Positions 33,775-42,061 of a stretch of 60,043 nt of DNA are shown here, in pieces. Within the stretch, counting starts at the first letter, position 1, and each line of letters begins with the position of its first letter. The translations under genes and the position numbers were made by a program. The stretch is taken from positions 1 to 60,043 of the forward strand of contig NZ_JALCYY010000033.1 of assembly GCF_022690685.1 (NCBI RefSeq). The letters are read 5' to 3'. Source of the stretch: Anaeromyxobacter terrae. Its GTDB lineage: Bacteria; Myxococcota; Myxococcia; Myxococcales; Anaeromyxobacteraceae. The notes beneath the pieces are model-generated. The model was not told the origin of the DNA, ran no database searches, and saw only the letters and a program-made list of their open reading frames with translations.

Positions 33775-34980
33775 TCACGCGTGCGCGCGCAGGCGCGCGG
33801 CCTCCTGTCGCCGCTCGGCGGGCTCGGCGACGCCGCTCAGGATCGGCAGCCGCTTGACCGCGACGACGTACAGCGCGACGCCCGCTGCGGCGAGGCCCAG
33901 CGAGAAGACGAGCTCGGCGAGCGACGGGAAGTAGCTCCACCCCAGGCCCGGCGAGAACGCGCCGAGGTAGACGTCGAAGCGGTACAGCGCCCCGCCGGCG
34001 ACGGCGAGCTGCGCCGCCCAGAAGAGGAGGCCGGCGTTCTCGCGATACGAGCGCTGGAGGACCCGCACCGCCGGATAGGTGAAGAGGCCCAGCTCGACGA
34101 GGAAGAGCACGCCGCGCCAGCCGGTGACGTGCCGCAGCGCGCCGGACGTGGCGAGATCACCGACCCGGAGCGCGACGAAGGCGAACGACAGCCCGGCCAT
34201 CACGAGCGCGAGCGAGGAGCACAGCCGGACGTCCCGCCTGCGCCCCCACGCGAGGTGCGTGAGCGTGTCCACGACGATCACCGCGCCGAACCCCATGCTG
34301 AGACAGGAGAGCAGGAAGAGCGCGGGTAGCCAGCCCGTGTACCAGAGCGGGTGGAGCTTCGTCGGCGCGAAGAGGAAGAGCGCGCCGAGGGACGACTGGT
34401 GCATGAAGGGCAGGACGATCGCGAGCGCCAGGAGGAAGGGGAACATCCTCTGCATCCGCGGCAGCACCCGCGCGGCGAGCCGGCCGCGTGCACCCGGCGC
34501 GTCGCGCCAGCGCTCGAGCAGGGCGGGGAGCACCTCGAGCCAGAGGACCGCGCAGTACGCGATGACGCAGAGCGCGACCTCGAGCAGCACCGAGCGGACG
34601 TTCCAGCGGGTCGGGACGACGAGCTCCCAGACGCTCCACCAGCGGCCGAGATCCACGAGCACGGAGATGCCGGCGAGCGTGTAGGCGATGGCGCCGGTCA
34701 GCACCGCGGAGCGCACGAGCGGGTGATGGCGGCCGCGGTTCGCGACGTGGGCGACGAGCGCGAGCCCGAGCGCGCCCGCCCCGACGCCGGTGAAGGTCAC
34801 GACGTTGAGCGGCTTCCAGATCCCCCAGGCGAAGCCGTCGTTCAGCGCGGTGATCGGCCCGAGGCCGGTGAACAGCCGGACCGACACGAGCACCGATGCG
34901 ACCGCGGCGATGAAGAGCGCGAGCTTCGTGCCGCGGGTGAGGAGCGGACCTCCGACGGGAGCCACGGATGCGTGGGCCAT
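33775..34980 (-). CDS. Second HybB/NrfD-like membrane subunit, orphan
   Basis: Starts at the ATG at 34980 (GGGGAGGTGGA upstream), 401 residues, about ten hydrophobic helices. It is a clear paralogue of HybB: TGLGPITALNDGFAWGIWK, WNVRSVLLEVALCVIAY, LPFMHQSSLGALFLF, YRFDVYLGAFSPGLGWSYFPSLAEL and VVAVKRLPILSG all have close equivalents in the hybB product. No iron-sulfur or catalytic partner gene lies beside it; its own terminator separates it from hybOABC. It could be an alternative quinone-reactive subunit of the same hydrogenase or serve another redox complex. Confidence 0.9.
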   Translation of the reverse strand: MAHASVAPVGGPLLTRGTKLALFIAAVASVLVSVRLFTGLGPITALNDGFAWGIWKPLNVVTFTGVGAGALGLALVAHVANRGRHHPLVRSAVLTGAIAYTLAGISVLVDLGRWWSVWELVVPTRWNVRSVLLEVALCVIAYCAVLWLEVLPALLERWRDAPGARGRLAARVLPRMQRMFPFLLALAIVLPFMHQSSLGALFLFAPTKLHPLWYTGWLPALFLLSCLSMGFGAVIVVDTLTHLAWGRRRDVRLCSSLALVMAGLSFAFVALRVGDLATSGALRHVTGWRGVLFLVELGLFTYPAVRVLQRSYRENAGLLFWAAQLAVAGGALYRFDVYLGAFSPGLGWSYFPSLAELVFSLGLAAAGVALYVVAVKRLPILSGVAEPAERRQEAARLRAHA

Positions 34981-35332
34981 GTTCCACCTCCCCGCTCCGG
35001 AGGGAGCGGTGAGGGACCCGCAGCGGCGGACGACCCCGAGCGACTGCCGGCCCCCGGGCCCACACATCGCAAGCCCGGCGCCAGGACCCGCGCCCCGCCT
35101 CGCGCCGCGTCGAACGCGCGACTGGCGCGCGGTTCCGAAAGGCGCCTCAGCGCCCCGACGAGGGGAGTCGCGACGGGGCTGTTGCCTTGCTCAACGGCCC
35201 GGACCGTGGGCGTCGCGTGGAAAGGCCAGGCGTATCGAGGAGGTCCTCGCCCTCGGCGAGCGCCGTCGCGATCCTCGACGGCCGTCGAATTCATCCACAC
35301 CCGCGCGGAGGGCGTGCTCACCTCTTCGAGCG
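34981..35332. other. Intergenic region with the promoter of the HybB-like gene
   Basis: About 350 bp with no convincing gene. A short hairpin, CCGCTCC then GGAGCGG, lies at about 34992-35009 next to the ribosome-binding site of the HybB-like gene. Nothing else was recognised. Confidence 0.4.
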
Positions 35333-35354
35333 GCTCCGGCGCGCAGGCCGGAGC
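35333..35354 (-). terminator. Hairpin directly after the Asp-box protein stop codon
   Basis: An 8-bp stem GCTCCGGC / GCCGGAGC with a 6-nt loop abuts the stop codon at 35355. It has no T tract; it may be a GC-rich terminator or an mRNA 3'-end protector. Confidence 0.4.
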
Positions 35355-36440
35355 TCAGCCGCCGAAGGCCACCTGGTAGATGGGCGGCAGCCGCGCGGGG
35401 AGGAGCTGCCAGCGATCCCCGCCGTCCTCCGAGATCCACAGGCCGCCGGTGGTCGAGCCCATCACCAGCCGCTCGCCGTCGTCGCTGACGTCGAGCCCGT
35501 GCCGGTACACGAGATCGTAGGCGTGCTCCTGGGGCAGGCCTTCGCGGAGGACCTCGAAGCTCTCGCCGCCGTCGCGGGTGCGCGCCACGACGAGCCTCCC
35601 GTCCACCGGCACGCGCCGCTCGTCCTTCACCGCGGGGACGAACCAGGCGGTGCGGGGGTCGGCGGGGTGGACGGCGACGGCGAAGCCGAACTTCGAGGGG
35701 CGGATGGCGGTGATCTCGGTCCACGTCCTCGCGCCGTCCGTGGAGCGGAAGACGCCGTTGTGGTGCTGCACGTAGAGGAACTCGGGCGCGGCAGCGCACT
35801 GCACCAGCCGGTGCGGATCCTGGACGTTCGGGTCCTCGCGGCGCTCGGGCGGCATGTACTCCGCGTACATGCCGCGCGAGCGGGACGCCCAGGTCTCGCC
35901 GCCGTCCTCGCTCGCCCAGGCGCCGCCGGAGGAGATGGCGCACAGGAGGCGCCGCGGGTCGCGCGGGTCGACCGAGATCGAGTGCAGCCCCGGCTCGTCG
36001 TAGCCACCGCCCGCCCAGTCCTTCCGCTCCGGCCGATCCCAGAGCGAGCGCACGAGCGTCCACGACTCGCCGCGGTCCGCCGAGCGGAACAGCGCGGCGG
36101 GGATCGTGCCCGCCCAGAGCGCCCCGGGCTCGCGCGGGCCGCCCGCGGCGAGCGCCCAGAGCTGGTGGACCGTGGGCGCCTCGCCGGCGCCCTCCGGCGC
36201 GGCGGGGAACGCCGGCGCGCGCACCTCGGCCCAGCTCCGGCCGCGGTCGTCGGAGCGGTGCAGCTTCACCCCGAAGTGGCCGAGCGCGAGCGCGGCGTAG
36301 AGGCTGCCGTCGCGGCGGTCGTCGAGCACCATCGAGACCGGATCCCCGAGGAACGAGACGCGCGCGACGGCCCAGCCGCGCGCGCCGCGCTCCAGGAGGA
36401 AGAGTCCCTTCCGCGTCGCCACGTGGATCGCGTCGTTCAT
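35355..36440 (-). CDS. Asp-box (BNR/sialidase-like) beta-propeller protein
   Basis: A 361-residue cytoplasmic protein without signal peptide. It has six Asp-boxes of the S/T-x-D-x-G-x-x-W type: SDDRGRSW, SADRGESW, SEDGGETW, STDGARTW, TRDGGESF and SEDGGDRW, spread evenly as in a six-bladed propeller. It starts HVATRKGLFLLERG and ends PPIYQVAFGG. The sialidase RIP motif and catalytic Arg triad are not evident, so glycosidase activity is unlikely. It lies 7 nt after the MoaD/ThiS-like gene and is co-transcribed with it. Confidence 0.83.
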   Translation of the reverse strand: MNDAIHVATRKGLFLLERGARGWAVARVSFLGDPVSMVLDDRRDGSLYAALALGHFGVKLHRSDDRGRSWAEVRAPAFPAAPEGAGEAPTVHQLWALAAGGPREPGALWAGTIPAALFRSADRGESWTLVRSLWDRPERKDWAGGGYDEPGLHSISVDPRDPRRLLCAISSGGAWASEDGGETWASRSRGMYAEYMPPERREDPNVQDPHRLVQCAAAPEFLYVQHHNGVFRSTDGARTWTEITAIRPSKFGFAVAVHPADPRTAWFVPAVKDERRVPVDGRLVVARTRDGGESFEVLREGLPQEHAYDLVYRHGLDVSDDGERLVMGSTTGGLWISEDGGDRWQLLPARLPPIYQVAFGG

Positions 36441-36447
36441 TGGCGCC

Positions 36448-36717
36448 TCATCCTCCCGACAGGGCCTGCATGACGAAGACCGCGCTCGAGGGCCGCACCG
36501 GGTCCGTCAGCCGGATCCGATCCGCGACGAGCTCGCCGTCCACGAACACGACCACGTGCTTGCGCACCCGGCCCTGGTCGTCGAGCACGTACCCGCGCAG
36601 CCGCGGGTTCGCGCGGAACACCTCGTCGAGCGCCTCGCGCACCGTCGCGCCCGGCACGGTGGAGACGGGAGCGGCGAGGTGGCGCTCGAGCGTGGTCGTG
36701 AAGGTCACCACCGGCAT
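36448..36717 (-). CDS. MoaD/ThiS-like ubiquitin-fold protein
   Basis: I use the ATG at 36717 (MPVVTFTTTLERHL), giving 89 residues. It has the beta-grasp pattern: VTFTTTLERHLAAPVSTV, a helix VREALDEVFRANPRLRGYVLD, then HVVVFVDGELVADR and SAVFVMQALSGG. The C-terminal Gly-Gly is the feature activated by adenylation to a thiocarboxylate in sulfur transfer (MoaD, ThiS) or used in conjugation. No E1-like activating enzyme is adjacent; the partner is the Asp-box propeller gene. Confidence 0.85.
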   Translation of the reverse strand: MPVVTFTTTLERHLAAPVSTVPGATVREALDEVFRANPRLRGYVLDDQGRVRKHVVVFVDGELVADRIRLTDPVRPSSAVFVMQALSGG

Positions 36718-36905
36718 GCGGCCCCTGCCTCCGTCGCGGGCACATGGCATTGCCGCTCGAACGGCCCGGCCGCAACCCACCGCTGGGGCGTCGGTCTCCG
36801 AGAAAAGGACGTTTGCCGCTCGAAGACGATACCGGCGCGGAGCTCGCGCTCAGCCCTTCGAGCCGCGTCGCCGGAAGCGTCCGCGCGACGGGTGCGTGCG
36901 CCCCG

Positions 36906-37868
36906 TCACCGCCTCGTCCGGCTCGCCGTCGTCCGCTTGTGAGCCGGCGCCGGCGCCGCCGTGACGTGCTTCGGCGCGGGCGTGGCGGCCGCCGCCTTCC
37001 TCGGCAGGGGCGCCGCTGCGGCAGTCGTCGCCGAGGCGATGGCCGCCTTGCGATCGGGATCGATCTCCGGCGTGAGCAGGATCTCGATGCGCCGGTTGCG
37101 CGCCCGCCCGCTCGCGGTCTTGTTCGCGGAGATCGGATCGAACTGCGAGTGCGCCGCGGCGACCAGCCGACGCCCGGGGACGCGGGCGCGCTCCTCGAGG
37201 AACCGCACGACCGTGATCGCGCGCGCGGCGGAGAGCTCCCAGTTCGTCTGGAAGCGATCCGCGAGGCGCGGCGAGATCGGCAGGTCGTCGGTGTGGCCCG
37301 ACACCTGGATGCGCTTGTCGGCCATGCGAGCGAGCACCGCGCCGACGCGCGAGAGCACCTCCTCGCCCTGCGTGGAGATCGACGCCTCGCCGACGTCGAA
37401 GAGGATCTCGTCCACCATGTCGACCTTGATCCGCCCCTGGTCCTGCGAGAGGCGGATGTTCCCCTTCTCGATCTCCGCCTTCATCTTCTCCTGCAGCTCG
37501 TCGAACTCGCCGCGGAGCGCCGCGATCTGCTCGTCCTTCGCCTGCACGTCCTGCGAGAGCTCGGCCTTCGCGCTCGCGAGCTCCTGCTTCTCGACCTCCG
37601 TCTGCCCGAGCCGCTGGGCGAGATCCGCCCGCTGCGCGCGCACCTCGTCGAGCTCGGCGCGCACGCCCTGGAGGCTCTGCGCCGCGGTCGCCGCCTCGCC
37701 GCGCGCGAGCTGGAGCCGGTAGAGGAGCCAGCCCGCGACGGCCGTGCCGGCGAGGAGCGTGAGGACGAGCAGCACCCACGGGGCGCGGCTCGGGCGCTTC
37801 TCCTCGATGGGATCGAGCTCCACCCCGTCGCGGGTGTCCAGCAGCTCCGCCTCCTCGAACCTCGGCAT
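36906..37868 (-). CDS. OmpA-domain envelope protein with coiled coil and Ala/Lys/Thr tail
   Basis: Starts at the ATG at 37868 (AGGGAG 7 nt upstream), 320 residues. A cytoplasmic stretch is followed by one TM helix (residues 31-50), then a periplasmic coiled coil (55-140, ELDEVRAQRADLAQRLGQ) and a peptidoglycan-binding OmpA/MotB-like domain (about 150-265: FDVGEASIS, VSGHTDDLPIS, NWELSAARAITVVRFL, ARNRRIEILL). The last 50 residues are a Thr/Pro/Ala/Lys-rich tail. The layout resembles MotB-like OmpA proteins (chemotaxis MotB-type, inner-membrane anchor); no motA gene is adjacent. Confidence 0.85.
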   Translation of the reverse strand: MPRFEEAELLDTRDGVELDPIEEKRPSRAPWVLLVLTLLAGTAVAGWLLYRLQLARGEAATAAQSLQGVRAELDEVRAQRADLAQRLGQTEVEKQELASAKAELSQDVQAKDEQIAALRGEFDELQEKMKAEIEKGNIRLSQDQGRIKVDMVDEILFDVGEASISTQGEEVLSRVGAVLARMADKRIQVSGHTDDLPISPRLADRFQTNWELSAARAITVVRFLEERARVPGRRLVAAAHSQFDPISANKTASGRARNRRIEILLTPEIDPDRKAAIASATTAAAAPLPRKAAAATPAPKHVTAAPAPAHKRTTASRTRR

Positions 37869-37994
37869 GCAGCGCTCCCTTCGTCGGGAAACCCGGGATT
37901 CTTCCACCGACCGTCAGGAGGCGGGCAAGCGCCAGGGTGGCCGCGCCTACCACACCACTTGTGGGCGCGGTGGCCTCGTGTCACGCTCGGTTCG

Positions 37995-38615
37995 TTGCGA
38001 CACCCACGACCCGCCCCTCCGCGCACCGACTCCCCGTCCTCCACCATCGCGATCCGCGTCGCGCGCGCGCTGCTCGCCGCCGCCGGCTGGCGCGCCGACA
38101 TCCGCTGGCCGCCGGTCCCGCGGTGCGTGATCGTCGTGTACCCGCACACGTCCAACTGGGACTTCGTCGTCGGGTACCTCGCCCGGCTCGCCTCTGCGCT
38201 CCCGGTGACCTTCGTAGGGAAGCACACGCTGTTCCGCTGGCCGTTCGGCGGGCTGCTCCGGCGCATGGGCGGCATCCCCGTGAACCGGGCCGATCCGACC
38301 GGGATCATCGAGCTGCTCGAGGGCGAGCTCGCGCGACGCGAGCGGCTGTTCCTCGCCATCGCGCCCGAGGGCACCCGCTCGTACACCGATCACTGGAAGT
38401 CCGGGTTCTACCGGATCGCGCTCGCCACCGGCGTCCCCGTCGGCCTCGCCTTCATCGACTACCGCTCGCGCACCGTCGGCCTCACCGAGTACCTGACGCT
38501 CACCGGCGACGAGGAGGCGGACCTCGCGCGGATCCGCGCCTCCTATGCGGACAAGGTCGGCAAGCACCCCGAGCAGGCGGGCGAGATCCGCCTCCGCGCG
38601 ACGCGCTCCCGCTGA
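37995..38615 (+). CDS. Lysophospholipid acyltransferase-family protein
   Basis: The frame has no ATG near its start; TTG at 37995 gives 206 residues, but the start is uncertain. The core carries HTSNWDF (H-x4-D catalytic motif), FVGKHTLFRWPFGGLLRRMGGIPVNR (motif II region) and APEGTRS (E-G-T-R). These define the PlsC/1-acylglycerol-3-phosphate acyltransferase superfamily; members with HxSNxD act on other acyl acceptors as well. Probably membrane-associated. Confidence 0.83.
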   Translation: MRHPRPAPPRTDSPSSTIAIRVARALLAAAGWRADIRWPPVPRCVIVVYPHTSNWDFVVGYLARLASALPVTFVGKHTLFRWPFGGLLRRMGGIPVNRADPTGIIELLEGELARRERLFLAIAPEGTRSYTDHWKSGFYRIALATGVPVGLAFIDYRSRTVGLTEYLTLTGDEEADLARIRASYADKVGKHPEQAGEIRLRATRSR

Positions 38616-38774
38616 CGTAGCGCGAACGATCGGCGCGGCGCCTCCCCTCGGGCGGCCGGCCGTGCGCCGCCCGAGCGGCCTCACCGATGGGGACGCCGCC
38701 GGAGGGAGGTGCCACGCGCGCTCCCACCCGTTACTCGCGGTGCACGACCCGTGTCACCACGGAAGGAGCCGTTC

Positions 38775-39533
38775 ATGATGAGCCCCGTTCGCTTCCTCGT
38801 GCTGCTCTCCCTGCTCGCCCCCATCGCCGTGCTCGGCCAGGGGACGGGCGCCCCTCCGACCCCGACCCGGCCCTCGCCCACCACTCCCGAGCCCAGCACT
38901 CCCGCGCCCGCGACCGCCGAGCCCAGCACTCCGGCGCCCACCACTCCCGAGCCCAGCACTCCCGCGCCCGCGACCGCCGAGCCCGGCACTCCGGCGCCCA
39001 CCACCGCCGAGCCCGCGCCGTCCGCCGCGGCGAAGGACCAGGGTCCGATGGCCGGCTGGACGCCGCGGAAGGTCACGCCGGCGCAGGAGAAGCAGGGCCA
39101 GCAGCAGATCATGGCCCTGCTCAAGAAGATGGAGCAGGCGAGCCAGAAGGGCGAGCTCGACGCGGCCGTCGCGCTCGTCGACTTCCCGGTCCTCATGCTC
39201 ACCGACACGAAGGCCGGCGAGGGCGTCGGAGGCCCGTGGAACGAGGAGCAGTGGAGGAAGATGATGGAGCCCGTCTACGGGAAGCCGATGAAGGGCCTGA
39301 AGATGACGCACTCCCCGAAGATCTTCCTCGTCACCGACGCGCTCGCGACGGTGGACGACAGCTGGACGATGACGATGGGCAAGAAGAAGACCACCGGCCG
39401 CAGCGCCCTGCTCCTCGTCCGGAAGGGCGGCGACTGGAAGGTGAAGGCGATGGTCGAGGGGGGCTGGGGCGACATGCCCGGGGTGGGCGAGGGGAAGAGG
39501 GCGCCGGCAGGGAGCGACACCGGCACGAAGTAG
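38775..39533 (+). CDS. Exported SnoaL/DUF4440-like protein with Thr/Pro repeat linker
   Basis: AGGAG 7 nt before the ATG at 38775 fixes the start; 252 residues. A signal peptide (MMSPVRFLVLLSLLAPIAVLG) is followed by a low-complexity linker (residues 22-90) of ten-residue units such as PSTPAPATAE. The C-terminal part (110-235) looks like an NTF2-fold domain: helix QGQQQIMALLKKMEQASQ, FPVLMLTDTKAG, WTMTMGKKKTTGRSALLLVRKGGDWKVKAMVEGGW. Probably periplasmic or surface-attached; function unknown. Confidence 0.78.
   Translation: MMSPVRFLVLLSLLAPIAVLGQGTGAPPTPTRPSPTTPEPSTPAPATAEPSTPAPTTPEPSTPAPATAEPGTPAPTTAEPAPSAAAKDQGPMAGWTPRKVTPAQEKQGQQQIMALLKKMEQASQKGELDAAVALVDFPVLMLTDTKAGEGVGGPWNEEQWRKMMEPVYGKPMKGLKMTHSPKIFLVTDALATVDDSWTMTMGKKKTTGRSALLLVRKGGDWKVKAMVEGGWGDMPGVGEGKRAPAGSDTGTK
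38892..39011 (+). repeat. Four 30-bp coding repeats (PSTPAP-type linker)
   Basis: Four in-frame 30-bp units, each coding ten residues of the form P-S-T-P-A-P-x-T-x-E, with a 60-bp higher-order repeat (units 1 and 3 are identical). A variant unit lies upstream. They form the flexible linker of the gene at 38775-39533. Confidence 0.9.
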
Positions 39534-39697
39534 CGCACACCAGCGGGGGATGAGCGCGAGGGCGCACGGTCGCGGGTTCCGCGCCGCTGCGCCCCTCGTG
39601 TTTTCTCCGGGTGGGTCGATCGGGCGAGCGCGGGAATGCTCGTCCGCGTCCGGCTGTAAGTGGTGCGTCGCAGCACCAACCCCGAGGAGCCCACCTG

Positions 39698-40132
39698 ATG
39701 TCCATGATCCCGCAGAACCCCGTCGCCACCGGCCCCAGCACGGCTCCCACCGGCTCGAGCGATCTGCTCCTCGGCGCGGGCGCCGAGTTCGAGGGGAAGC
39801 TGACGTTCCGGGGCACGGTCCGGATCGACGCGCTCTTCAAGGGATCGATCGTGACGAACGACGTGCTCGTCGTGGGCGAGCACGCGCGGATCGACGCCGA
39901 GATCACCTGCGGGACGGTCGTCGTCCTCGGTGAGGTGAACGGCGACATCCACGCGAAGACCGGCGTCGAGATCCACCGCGCCGCGCGCGTCCGGGGAAAC
40001 GTCGAGACGCCCAGCATCGAGGTGCAGAAGGGCGCGCTCCTGCAGGGCTCGGTGAAGATGACGCCGGGCGGCTCGAGCGAGAAGCCGGCCCCCGCGAAGC
40101 CCACGGCGTCCGCCTCTCCGGTGAAGCAGTAG
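39698..40132 (+). CDS. Bactofilin
   Basis: A 144-residue cytoplasmic protein from the ATG at 39698 (GAGGAG upstream). After a disordered start, residues 22-115 are a bactofilin beta-helix: LLGAGAEFEGKLTFRGTVRIDALFKG, VLVVGEHARIDAEITCGTVVVLGEVNGDIHAK, VEIHRAARVRGNVETPSIEVQKGALLQGSVKM (quoted in pieces). This is the standard polymer-forming cytoskeletal domain, which scaffolds envelope and chromosome-organising proteins in myxobacteria. The short Ala/Pro/Lys tail is typical. No neighbouring ParAB. Confidence 0.93.
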   Translation: MSMIPQNPVATGPSTAPTGSSDLLLGAGAEFEGKLTFRGTVRIDALFKGSIVTNDVLVVGEHARIDAEITCGTVVVLGEVNGDIHAKTGVEIHRAARVRGNVETPSIEVQKGALLQGSVKMTPGGSSEKPAPAKPTASASPVKQ

Positions 40133-40303
40133 CGCAAGCCGGCGCGTGCACCCACGGTGTACGCGCCGCACCGCTGCCGCCCGCGAGCGGCCGAGCCGGG
40201 CCGCAAGCGTCCGCTGACGCCCTCCCACGCCTTCCCACATTGACCGCTCCCGCTCCGTCACGTACGGAGGGGCGTTCACGATGTGAGAAGGGGAGACGTC
40301 GGC

Positions 40304-42043
40304 ATGCGCGAGCTCGCGACCCACCTGCAGGCCCCCGGCACGGACGCGCTGCCGGTCGATCCCGCATCGCTGTACCCGGAGCCCGACGGCTTCCTCGGCC
40401 GGCGCGCCAAGGCGCAGCGGGCGAAGCTCGTCGCCGGGATCGAGGGGGTCCTCCGCACGGCGCTCGCGCCGGGCGAGACCATCCGCTACGTGGCGCGCGG
40501 CTGCCGCTTCTTCCTGTTCGAGTACGCGCTCGGCGGAGCCCCGGCGCACGTCCACAACCTGACGGCGCTCGTGCTCACCGACCGGCGCCTGCTCCTCGTC
40601 CAGCTCGACTGGCGCGGACGGGCCGGCGACATCAAGAACCAGGTCCCGCTCACCGCCATCCGCGGCGCGGGCCGCTCCCTGTCGGGCTGGCGCATCCGCC
40701 TCGCCGACGGCTCGAGCCTCAAGTTCGTGTCGATCCGGGCGGCTGACCGCAAGCGGCTCGAGGCGCTCCTCCCGACCGCGGACGGCCCCAAGGCCGCGGG
40801 GCCGTCGCTCCAGCACCTTTGCCCCGCCTGCCTCGGCGTCACCCCCGGCCCGGTCGGCGCGACGGCGACCTGCCCGTCGCCCACCTGCCGGATCCCGTTC
40901 CGCGATCCCGAGAAGGCGGCGCGGCTCTCGACCTGGGTGCCCGGCCTCGGTGACCTCTACCTGCGCCACCACCTCTTCGGCGCGCTCGAGTTCCTCGGCT
41001 CGATGGCGATGCTCGGCCTGGGCCTCGCGCTCCTCGCCGACGCGCTCGCGAACCCCGAGGCCGAGCGCCTGGGCGTCGCGGCGGCCGTGCTCGTCCTGCT
41101 CATCGTCGTCCCGCGCGCCATCGATCGCCGCCTCACGCGTCACATGGGCAGGAAGGGGCTCGTCCCGCTCGCGCTCGCGCCGGCGCCCGGTGCCCAGGCG
41201 CGAAACCTCCCCTCCTTCCCGCGCTGGAGCCCGCTCCTCTTCGCCGCCGGGATCGCGATCGCCGGCGGGCTGCTCGCGCTCACCGCCGGGGACCTCCGCC
41301 ACGACGGCGCGGTCCGCGAGGCGAGCCGCCTCGCGGCGCAGGGCCGCTTCGACGACGCGCTCGCCCGCTGGAACGCGCTCGAGGCCGCGGGCGGCGTCGA
41401 CGAGGCGCGCCGGATGCAGTTCGTGCTCGCGCTCATGGACGCGGGCGACCTCGCCGACGCGGACCAGCTGCGCGGCGAGCTGGACGGCACCCCCGTGGAC
41501 GCCGGGCTGGTCGCGCGCCTCGAGGCCGCCGTCGCGCGCGAGCAGGCGGCGATCACCGACTACAACGAGGGCATCGGGGCGCTCGTGAAGGGCGACGAGG
41601 CCACCGCGTGGCCGAGGCTCGATCGCGCCTTCGAGTACCTGCGCGGCGTGAAGCGCCCGCACCTCGCCGTGAACCGCGCCGAGCTGCACGCGCACCTCGC
41701 GACCCAGCTCCTCGCGGAGCCGCTCGCGGACGGCGACGTCGCGGCCGCGCCCCGCTGGCTCGACGGCGCCGCTGGGGCCCCCGCCGCGGAGCTCGCGATC
41801 GTGAAGGCCGCCTACCACTCCGCGAGGGGCGAGGCGGACGCCGCCCGCGCCGCGCTCGCGAGCGCGGACGTCCAGGGGCTCTCGCTCGACTTCCAGCTCC
41901 TCGCGCTCGAGGCGCGGGCGCGGCTCGCGACGAGCGACGCGGCGCGCGCCGAGGTCCGCGCGGCGGCAAAGGCGCTCCCCCGCGACCAGCTCTCCGAGGA
42001 GGAGGCGCCGCGGCTGGACGCGCTCCTCGGCGAGGCGGAGTAG
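40304..42043 (+). CDS. Membrane protein with PH-like, zinc-ribbon-like and TPR-like parts
   Basis: I place the start at the ATG at 40304 (GGGGAG about 10 nt upstream); a GTG at 40283 is possible. Product about 579 residues. Residues 25-155 look like a bacterial PH-like domain (LAPGETIRYVARGCRFFLFEYAL, ALVLTDRRLLLVQLDWRG, GWRIRLADGSSLKFVSI). Residues 165-195 hold CPAC and CPSPTC, a likely zinc ribbon. Hydrophobic helices follow at about 215-265 and near 305-325, then a TPR-like helical C-terminus. The next gene begins 18 nt later. No named family recognised. Confidence 0.72.
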   Translation: MRELATHLQAPGTDALPVDPASLYPEPDGFLGRRAKAQRAKLVAGIEGVLRTALAPGETIRYVARGCRFFLFEYALGGAPAHVHNLTALVLTDRRLLLVQLDWRGRAGDIKNQVPLTAIRGAGRSLSGWRIRLADGSSLKFVSIRAADRKRLEALLPTADGPKAAGPSLQHLCPACLGVTPGPVGATATCPSPTCRIPFRDPEKAARLSTWVPGLGDLYLRHHLFGALEFLGSMAMLGLGLALLADALANPEAERLGVAAAVLVLLIVVPRAIDRRLTRHMGRKGLVPLALAPAPGAQARNLPSFPRWSPLLFAAGIAIAGGLLALTAGDLRHDGAVREASRLAAQGRFDDALARWNALEAAGGVDEARRMQFVLALMDAGDLADADQLRGELDGTPVDAGLVARLEAAVAREQAAITDYNEGIGALVKGDEATAWPRLDRAFEYLRGVKRPHLAVNRAELHAHLATQLLAEPLADGDVAAAPRWLDGAAGAPAAELAIVKAAYHSARGEADAARAALASADVQGLSLDFQLLALEARARLATSDAARAEVRAAAKALPRDQLSEEEAPRLDALLGEAE

Positions 42044-42061
42044 GGCGGAGGCTACGCTCAC

